Shown one piece after another: positions 54,455-64,000 of a stretch of DNA of 64,000 bases. Location: assembly GCA_010093485.1 (NCBI GenBank), contig MU001494.1, positions 1,014,301-1,078,300 on the forward strand, given 5' to 3'. A program made the translations under genes and the position numbers. Numbering within the stretch: position 1 is the stretch's first letter; every line of letters begins with the position of its first letter. Under the pieces are notes generated by a model, which saw only the letters and a program-made list of their open reading frames with translations, ran no database searches and was not told the DNA's origin. Source of the DNA: Karstenula rhodostoma CBS 690.94 (taxonomy: Eukaryota; Ascomycota; Dothideomycetes; Pleosporales; Didymosphaeriaceae).

Positions 54455-56298
54455 TTAGCTTAGTCCCTCCTTCTGGATATTATTGGCACGAAGGCAGGAA
54501 CAATGCATCTAGCAATGGCGTTTGTATCAATGCAGCAAATAAGCACGATGGCAGTGCTTCGGCCATTCAAGGTCGTCATGTTGTTTATATTCCATCAATA
54601 TGAGTCTGGATGTCTTCATGGGTGGATGTCTGATAACGTGCGCGCTACATGTTCGGTTGTTCCAGACACGATAGCGCCTGTAACGTTTCAAGACCGTCCT
54701 ACGTATCAATGCGAGCTATATCAGAGCAATATTGAGAAACTATTATCACTCCACACGCCTGCCCGGGTGCACTCCAATTCGCTGCGCCTTCGTCATCCTT
54801 TCTCAGATCTTTTCTGCTATGTAGCTCCGGAAATGGCGGTCGGCCGTGAATTTGTGATCGCTGATTCCGTCGCAGGTCTAGGGATGGAGCCCGCAGTCTT
54901 TGTCACTGCCACATTGTCTGTCAGCTTAACTTTCTATACTGATGTCGATTATGCGCTCTTCGCGTGCTTTTGCAAGCTGCGACATAACTCAGCTTGGATT
55001 CACTCTCCGATGTATCCGTCGCATTCGTTGTTTTGTGCCAGCGATCTGCGCTGGACAGCCATGCCGAAAATGTAACGAATTGTTCAAAGCGCAAGTGAGA
55101 GACCTGCTGTCTGATCACACCAACTAGCGTCATGAAGTGGTTTATTGCATGAAATATCGCAAGGTTGCAAAATAAGAAATACAAAGAAAGACTGTGTTTC
55201 TATGGAACTGCTTCAGAACTAATAAATGTCTCATAGCTCTTGTAGCAGACGAAGAGCTGGCGCTGCCAGTCCCAGTCATGGTCGTCAAACGGGCCATCTC
55301 TTCTGCATACTACGTAGAGAAACAGGCACCATAGAATACACATTCTTATGCTACTGACTTTCTGATGTGACAGTGAGGATCTCTAGTCCCTGGTGTCTCC
55401 TATACCACCCAAAGGAACGGTCCTCACTATGTTCACATAAATTCAAATCCAACATCAGCAAGCATCTCGACGGAGCACTTCAAAGACACTTCGAAGCTAA
55501 CAAAAAATACGCCCAGTTGGATGTACCGTTTCTTAGTGCTCGATACTGCTCCAGGGCTGTAAGTCCAGCTGGGAAGCCTCTTAGTCAAAGTTGCGACCGT
55601 TGCGCAGCCGATACATCCTGTTTTGTATGTTCAGGCCTGTTTCCTGATCGATGGCAGATAATTAATATGGTATCAACGATTAGGCTGGGTTCTAGAGCCA
55701 GAAGAAGAAATGACAGCGTAGCTGTTTGAGGATAGATGACGTAGAAACCACTGCCATTTGCTGGCCTCGATCGTTCTGAAGCCCTCGCAGGTGCGATGCG
55801 CTCGATGTAACGGTACCCTGGTCAGGAATTTCGAGCGGAAACCACACATATTAAACACTGACGATGTATCAAACACAGCATGGCCATGTCACTCGTATTC
55901 TTCTCAATTCCAAGTTAGCAAACTTGCACTATAACCTACATGTGGTAGGCACTAACAAGTAACTCATGATTTAAGTGGCGGACAGCAAACGCAGGTTGCT
56001 GAGGTGAAGGTGGACCAGATGCCGTGACTTCCAATTTACGCTAGTCACCGCAATATCATAACAAACGCATCTTCTAGAAGTTTCGTGTTAGCTTGCCCAA
56101 GCTCTTTCCATTCCACCTTGACCTTCGGATCTTCAGCGACGTCCGTTATCATACAGAGGGCACGAAACAAAACGGAGGTGCTGAATGAATATCAAGCTAA
56201 TACGTTTTTCGCAGAACGATCGCTCTGTGCTGTTCGATCTTTTTCGCACACGTTCTCGTCACCGCCGTGCAGACGTGAACCAAGAGGCATACACGACC
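54455..56298. other. Intergenic, about 1.8 kb, with one long chance-like frame
   Basis: The longest frame (54503-55075, plus, 190 codons) starts 48 bp after the RIC8 stop. It has no recognised domain and mixed, low-information composition, and is most likely the RIC8 3' region read by chance. Several shorter frames occur at 55360-55730. From about 55900 to 56290 is the probable promoter of the CCCH gene. Confidence 0.45.
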
Positions 56299-57916
56299 AT
56301 GCAGGACCCGAAGGAGCTCGCTGAGCTGAGCGACCAGCTGCAAGCGCTTCAGGTGGATGGAGCAGACCAGTTCCGGGAGTTGATGGTATGATATCTTACT
56401 CGTGTTACTTTCGTATATACCTAGATACTGACGAAAGAACAGGTGGCCGTGGGAAGATGCGCAGAAGCCCTGAAACAAAATGCCGTCAGGCATGATGAGC
56501 TTCTTGAGAAGCATTCGAGGCTACAAAAGAACTACGAAGTATTGAAGGCAGGACAAGTGGATGCCAACATCGATCTAGCTAAAAGTGCATACGTGATCGT
56601 TCTTATCGATGCCCACAGTCACAAGGTTTGTCTAGTTCCATGACAAGTTCGATGTCTCGTTCTCACTCAGAGTCACAGTTCCAGAATCATCTCGTACTCG
56701 ACAAGGCCTCGGGTGGCCCGAAGGCAGTACGGCTTCTTCGCGACTCTGTGAAAGAGTACATCAGGACCACGGTTCCCGATGCACACAATGTTCGAATTGT
56801 GGCGCAGGCATTCGCGAACTTGAAGTTGTTGTCGACTGATGCTTATACAGAGAATTTGGCCGACCAACAACCTAGGTCACTTGCACCGTTCACATCGGGT
56901 TTCTCACGCGCATGTGACTTCTTTGACTTCGTTGACGTTCAGGACAAATCTACGGTCCAAAACAAGATCAAAGGTCAGTTAGCTCACGATACAAAGAGTT
57001 GGAGATTTGCTGAAGTGTGATCCGCAGAGCGCTTGAAAGTATGCGTGAACGATCCAAGTTGCAAGCATATCTTCCTTGCTGCAGCGGGTAGCGCACTGTA
57101 CACTAAAGCAGTACAAGAGCTCCATAAGCACAAGCATATGATCACATGTGTCAAAGGAGAGCTTCCCGACTCTGACATGCTGGGACTGGATGTGTCGAAG
57201 GTGGTGTTTCGGCAAGTCTTCCGAGCATCACCAGAGTCTGGAGGAATCACCGTGAAGGGGAAGTCGGGTAGGATCTGCTTCTACCATCAGAAGGTACCCA
57301 ACTGTCTGAAAGTTTGCCATGAAGTCAGTGACTAACTCTGTCTCAGGGCACGTGTCACCGGCCCAACTGCAAATTTGAGCACCCCAATGTTGGCAACAGC
57401 ACCAAACTGCTCGAGAAGTGCCAAGAAGAATCCAGTATGGCCCCGAGTCTTCCTATTGTCGGTCGGCTAGGTCTTGTTCCCGTGAACACGAATAACGAGC
57501 GGCTTGACATCTCTATTTGCGCACCTACCAAGGAACAGTGGGCCGTATACGATGCTCGGACAAAAGCGAAGAAGATCTGCAGCAATCTTCATATGCGTCA
57601 CCAGTGCGATAGAAAGCCTTGCGAATTCGACCATGCTTCATTGGAGCCTGATACTTTCTACTGCCTTCAGTACATCATGAAAGGAATCCCGTGCACCAAG
57701 GGCGGCGAATGTCGCAGCACGGAGTGCTTCAATGGCCATGTGTGCCAAAAGAAGGACTGCCGATCGAGGCGTGTTCAAAGCTGCAGAATGACAGAAAAGA
57801 TGCACAATGTCGATCTTCATGTCTCTGAATGGGTGAAAGCCGATATGGGCGGTGAGGGCGTCAACCAAGATGGTGTTCGAGGCACCGATGACGCCCTTAT
57901 TGACTTCAGTGACTAG
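56299..57916 (+). CDS. CCCH-type zinc-finger protein (fungal DUF7923-like), probable RNA-binding
   Basis: Five exons are inferred: 56299-56385, 56443-56625, 56679-56973, 57028-57293 and 57347-57916, for 466 residues. Residues about 1-70 are helical/coiled-coil (AELSDQLQALQ, EALKQNAVRHDELLEKHSR). Next comes a NYN/PIN-like domain with the opening hydrophobic strand and acidic residue VIVLIDAHSHKF and later GPKAVRLLRDSVKEYI. A first CCCH finger is formed across the last splice (ICFYHQKGTCHRPNCKFEH) and a second reads CSNLHMRHQCDRKPCEFDH. A Cys-rich C-terminal segment follows (CTKGGECRSTECFNGHVC). Introns are 53-57 nt with GTATGA, GTTTGT, GTCAGT and GTACCC donors. Such proteins are usually nucleic-acid binding; the target is unknown. 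The frame is open upstream to 56185, but the ATG at 56299 begins the conserved-looking part. Confidence 0.82.
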
Positions 57917-60900
57917 ATGGAAGAGCTGTGGATTGAGTCGGAGTATACATCTGAACAAGGATACATTCAGGACACATGCACGGACATAGTGGCTTCTCTG
58001 CAAGAAGACATACAAAAACCACGCATCTGTCTAAAAGAGCCAGTCAGTCGTTGATATCAAAGTCAATGTGTACGCTAGGATATCGATCCTGTGCTTGAAA
58101 GCAGTGATGGAAAGCAGTGATGGAAAGCAGTGTGGTGGCAAGACAGGAAGCGATTATTCCAAAAAGTTAAGAGTGTAAAGATCGAAAGAACAACTGCATA
58201 TTATGATGATGTCAGGATTAGTGAAGATCTCAATCTAGGGTTGACATGGAGTTGTGATCCGGTCATGCTTGCCTAGCTTTGCACTTTCAGCGTCTTGTTA
58301 CTATGCTTGCGATTGTAAGAACAGGCGATGCATAGCGCTCTAGTGCCTATTCAACAGCATAAGCTACGCTCACCAACGCACACAGCCCATGTCACCTCGC
58401 TGATAGCCCCCACCACGTTCCTTCAGTCCGATCCAACTTCGTCACTTACCAACTATGCCCCAACATGTCTCCAACACTATTCTTTCCCCTATTTGTCATA
58501 GACCCGGAGGCAGATAACGTCCAAGAAGCGATTGCGCGAAGAGAATGCACGATGTCTGTTGCTGTCCAGAAGCGAAGCCGATCACGGACCCGGTGGAGTG
58601 GTTGCGTTGAGTTATTATTGGCAGTGATGTGTAGGGGTGGGTCGAGGTGCATCCTGGACTTTCCTATAACTGTTAGGCTAGTTGTGTGATGGAGTAATAC
58701 TTCCGTACCAACTGCAGGCAGACGTGTGCAGAATCGATGCTAGAGTCAATGCATCTAGGTTTGAAGTGATGTACATTGTAGATAATCATATGAGGCGGGG
58801 TGAATCTATGAAGTAAGGGGGACAAAAAGGCGCGTTGTGCTTTGCCAATGCACGAACGAAGGGGGACCAAAAAAGCGGCTAAGGCTCGCGAAGTGATGTA
58901 ATAGTTGCTGTAGTGGTTGAATCATACCTCGATCAATTCTCTCGTCTTGGGTTCTCGAAAATTTGTGTCACACTTGCCGACGCATACGGGCGGCGTAGCC
59001 AACGGACTTGGCTCTCTGCGAAGCAGGTAAGTGGGCCCCAGCTTCAACGAGGCTCCCGAGGTCTAGATGGATCCAACCGTATCAGGAAGGCTTCTAGAAG
59101 TCGCCAACACTCCTTTTCGTCGCTAATGTAGTGAGACCGTATCCTGGCTTCCATGCGGTAGCACAGCGACGTTTCTCCACTTGTGCGAAATTCGATTCCG
59201 TGCATATAAGCGTGCTATCCGACCTGCAGGTCTGACTGATTTAGGAAGCTGCTCAGTCGGAAAGTTTCGCTCGGTGCCGCTTTGACATTCTGTACGCAAG
59301 AAGTAGGAGCCAAATACCATGTATAGGAATATAACTAGAAGCATGATCGTAACTAAAAGGGTATCAAGTCCGCCCGATTCCCCAGCCCCATCGCTGGGTG
59401 TTGCCAATGCCTATGGTGCAGACAAGTCTATAACGGTCGCTTACTTGCCTAGTTCAACCAGACGCCTACGGTATCTTGCGCAAAGTCTTAGTGCCCAGGT
59501 CGCTTAGAAAGAACGGTACTGTAGTTCAGCCTGAGATCGCACGCTACCGAGTATTGCAAAGATACAATAGGTCTCGCACCTGCATGTACCTGATAAGTGG
59601 CGCTAACGTTTCCGAGGAGGTCTGCCCACCTAGATCAGAACCACGGTAGGTTCTGACTGTACTCAGATGGACACGTGGAAGATAACAGCTGGGCGGAAAA
59701 GATCTCATCTTGTACTTCAAGGCTCGTACAGGAGACTTGGCAGTGTATAGGCCTGGGAGCATCAAAGCACTGACCAAGCATCGTATGCTTGCCTTTCCGT
59801 GACACCAGTGCCTGTCCAGGTGAGACCCGAGCAACGACGCAAGACGCAGACTTTTGTACAACACCAAGGGGAGGGTTGAGACCAAGTAAGAAGGCTTCCA
59901 CGATAGCGTCTCGTTGTGTGACACAGTTCCAATAGGGTTCGGTGTCGCTCTGCTGCTGAGCATCATAGTCCACACGATAGCCCAGATTTATTATCCATGG
60001 TCTCTTAGCGCATGGATCGGAATGCAGAAACGTACAGGGATCCGAGCTTCCCACCTCACGGAGCGGCCGCTGAGAAGTCGGACAGCTCTTGTCGTGCAAC
60101 GCGGAAACCCATACACCGACGATAGGGCTGTCCGTAAAGAGGCTGACGCGCTAAGCGAGGGTGTGGAGTGGGGTGATTGGTTGCGCTTCGTGGCTACTGT
60201 TTTTGGTCACCGATGCCAACACCGACCCACGAGGCCGTCCACCCAACCGGCAATTATCTATAGAGCTTTGCCCATGGTCTATACGATGGTGCCGGCCGCA
60301 CCTCTGGTCCTATGTGTTCCCAAGCTCGTTTACGCTGCACCTCGTGCATGTCTGAGCTAACTGGCATGGGCCCCAAGTGAACCAATTTAGGCGCCTGCAT
60401 GCGCCGTGCGGTATGCATGGACTGCGATGAAACTCCAGAAACCTGAGCGATTGTCCAAGCGTACAGAGCTTGTTGTTGAAGAAGGTCTTGGGCGGATACC
60501 CATTCCAGCAATCGTGACGACGAGGCTTCGGAGTCCGTCACAAGAGGCCAGAGCGCGTGTTCGGCCGGAAACCAAAGCTCGTCATTTGAATTCTCCGGAA
60601 TGACAATGAGTACTAGAAGAAGGATATGGCAAGTGTAGTGTTGCTGCGGGCCTCGGAGAGAGGTGCATGTGTATGCTTCTTCGCCAGGTACTGTGGAGGA
60701 GGCGCCACTCGTAAAAGAGGCACTAGTTAGCGCGGTTGGAAGTGTTTCAGAGCTGCGGGTGTGCGTTTACTTAGACGCATACGAGGCCATGCGACGAAAA
60801 GCTCTCTACTTGACGGGTAATAATACCTGCTGGATGAAAGGTATTGTTTGGACCCATCAGAGGGGACACAAAAAAATCAAGGTCCGAAATGTCGGACAAA

Positions 60901-62859
60901 CGTTGACCTGCAAATATGAGACAATGAGACAACACCGACTGTGAGGCTCGCGGAGCGGAAGCAAGCACCCTTCAACCATCTGTGCCAAATCGCATAGTTG
61001 GCGACAAGAACATAGGTACATAGCCAACAGACAATTCGCACCATTCGCGACCTGCGGAAGGCGACGGGATCTTTGGGTGGTTTGGGCGTTGTCCACGTCA
61101 AAGGTGACAGGGTTGGCAAAGCGTGCCGCACCACCGACTGCAGAGTCAAGATGAAGGAGGATCCACGACGATCTGTTCGCAATCCAATGGCGCCGCCACG
61201 TATGTGTTGCGGCAGTGGAGGACCTGTTAATACAGTATCAGTGGAGAAGCAACCCATGCATGTCCCCACCTCAAGAAGACTCTCTCGCCAGATTACTGCA
61301 GAATGAGGCAATAGGCGAAGAAGCCACTCGTGTTGTGTGTAGAACGTCCAGATGGCGTTGTGAAATCGATGCAATTGTGAATGCATTGTGGAAAGTATGC
61401 ACACGGAAATGGAAAGACGACAACACCCACCTCTTCCATAGTCAACAGGAGACCAGAAGGAGACTGAAGCGCGGATGCAGAGCACTTGCAGAGCTCGGTG
61501 CTCATGAGGTAGGGTGGTGGTACTGGTACCGCACGAGCAGAGGTCGCTCTTGCCTCGTCCTGGCTATTCGCCAACGCGCACCAAGGTAATTTGTTGCCCG
61601 CACCTCTCCACAACCACCACTGCCGCGAAGCTACAGCTCTCTTCGCAGTCGAACCCGTGTTCTTGGTCTCTTTGTATAACACATGTTGCCAAGTTCGATT
61701 CAAACGCGTTCGTTCTTGGCTCTCCAGCATACGGGAAATCCGGAGCACGAAATTTAAGATCGATCTGGACGGCTAGTTGCCTCACGAGCCCCCTTTCATG
61801 GGCTGGGCGCCTTAGCGAACCTTTCAGGAAGACCATTGAAGTTCCCCATAATCTGTCGCTGCAGGCACGGAGCGGGGTGAGAGGCGAAAGCAGCAGCACA
61901 CGAGCATCGGGAGCGCCACAGACAATGGCTGGGCTTGAGTTCACGTGGCACCCCCGGAAACTCTCTGTAGGCGGAGACGACACAGTGAATGGATTCGGAT
62001 GGCAGCAGAGCCATCACGGTCAGTTATGGTGAGAAGGCGCTCTGGTCCACGACGACGCCCTGGGCCCCCCCTGGCCTGTCGGCGGATTTGGCGTTTCGAA
62101 AGCAGCAAGCAAGGCCTGCAGATCAGATCAGACGGGAGCGCAATGGGGCCTGATCCGTATGGTGTGGCCGACCAAGTATGGGGCGGGCAGAGCGTCTTCG
62201 GTGTGCGGACCCTCCCTAGCGCGGTGAAGGATGGCAAGGAGTAGTCAGCCCCAGCTCGTGGACTGGGCTGGCGGTCGCGACAATCTACAAGCAGGATGCG
62301 CCAGCCGCAGGCGTGCAGCGACCTCTGACGCAGTGCTGGGGCAGCGCAGAGAGAGCATGGGAGCAGGACTTGCAGGTTGGAGGCGCACACCGCACACGGA
62401 TTTGGCAGCGCGCCGTCGCTACGGGCTTGCCTCTCTGTCGAGCAAAACGTGGCCATCCTTGCCGGCTTTGCTTTAGCAGCCTTGGGGCGCCGCCTATCGT
62501 GCATTTTTCCTGGCGTGCCAGCCCAGCGAACCGACGCTCAGCGCCCGTCGTTCGAGCTAACTCCCTGCAGCGCCCCGACCACGACGGCCGTCAAAACTCC
62601 TGGGCCTCTCCTTTCAGGGCCCTCCGTGCGAACCCACCGGCCAAGAGCCTGTCTCTACGCTGCAATACCTATACTTGTTCGCGCTGCCCGCTGCCCATTC
62701 TGGTCCACTGCTCGCCAGGCTGCCTTCAGACCACCTTCGTCCCCGCATCGTCGCTCGCTAGCCCGCCTGCGCCCTGTCACCTACCACCACCCACCACCCC
62801 CCGCTGATGCCTCTGCTGCCGTCAAGATAATTGGGAGGCCACTGCCTTTGTAGCTCGTA
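57917..62859. other. Gene-poor region of about 4.9 kb
   Basis: No gene could be supported. Long frames are present: 59635-60099 (minus, 154 codons), 60877-61485 (minus, 202 codons), 61293-61748 (minus), 61514-62032 (plus, 172 codons) and 59123-59407 (minus, one hydrophobic segment). They overlap, have no recognised domain, and could not be joined by splice sites. The 202-codon frame is the one most worth a database search. From about 62240 on the sequence becomes CG-rich and pyrimidine-rich and probably serves as promoter and leader of the kinase gene. Confidence 0.45.
58097..58132 (+). repeat. Tandem repeat, 13-bp unit GAAAGCAGTGATG, about 2.8 copies
   Basis: Two perfect copies of GAAAGCAGTGATG plus a ten-base partial third copy, 180 bp downstream of the CCCH gene stop. 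No function is inferred. Confidence 0.85.

Positions 62860-64000
<1,141 letters not shown>

Noticed and set aside
54503..55075. A 190-codon plus-strand frame just after RIC8.
   Set aside because: No domain, no codon or composition character like the neighbouring genes, and one frame of this length is expected by chance in 64 kb. Mentioned only under the intergenic entry.

Overview
The window reads as nuclear DNA of a filamentous ascomycete (Pezizomycotina, most likely a Dothideomycete; class is inference). The grounds are compact genes, introns mostly 43-60 nt long with GTAAGT/GTATGT-type donors and CTAAC-like branch sites, roughly 50-55% GC, and families typical of that group: GINS Psf3, Blm10, Rif1, Ric8, Iks1-type kinase, YANK-type kinase, Zn2Cys6 regulator, glycosyltransferase 25, S10 carboxypeptidase. 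There are no operons, rRNAs, convincing tRNAs, CRISPR arrays or intact transposons. It is scaffolded sequence: a 50-N gap lies at 34180-34229 inside a coding microsatellite.

Layout. 1-10.8 kb: BLM10 (minus, running off the left edge) divergent from PSF3 (plus); an uncharacterised coiled-coil protein with three Cys-Pro motifs (minus) divergent from the cis-prenyltransferase RER2 (plus); an F-box-like protein; and a glycosyltransferase-25 gene with an apparent one-base frameshift. 10.8-12.7 kb: poorly resolved, with a possible decayed membrane-protein gene. 12.7-16 kb: a secreted, membrane-anchored serine carboxypeptidase with an in-frame stop in its tail. 17.7-23.3 kb: a conserved uncharacterised protein (minus) and a SET-domain methyltransferase (plus). 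23.3-29.8 kb: a long gene-poor stretch with one weak spliced candidate and several tandem repeats. 29.8-34.8 kb: a Pcl-type cyclin and a polytopic membrane protein interrupted by a (Thr-Ser)n repeat and the assembly gap; between them lies a possible remnant of a cysteine-rich secreted protein. 35.4-46.2 kb: minus-strand genes for a Ppc89/Cep57-like spindle-pole protein, a small secreted cysteine-containing protein, Iks1 kinase, a Zn2Cys6 regulator and glucose-6-phosphate 1-epimerase. 46.8-54.5 kb: RIF1 (minus) divergent from RIC8 (plus). 56.3-57.9 kb: a CCCH zinc-finger protein. 57.9-62.9 kb: gene-poor. 62.9-64 kb: the first six exons of a YANK-type kinase cut by the right edge.

Most genes are housekeeping: proteasome activation, replication initiation and timing (PSF3, RIF1), dolichol synthesis, spindle pole organisation, G-protein signalling (RIC8), Pho85-cyclin control and kinases. 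They are neighbours by synteny rather than one pathway. I found no secondary-metabolite cluster, mating locus or clear novel multi-gene system. The more unusual items are the small secreted protein beside a diverged direct repeat, the in-frame stops in the carboxypeptidase tail, the broken glycosyltransferase, a probable GC-AG intron in RIC8, and the orphan ORFs in gene-poor stretches. All exon coordinates were read by eye from splice motifs and reading frame, without transcripts or alignments.
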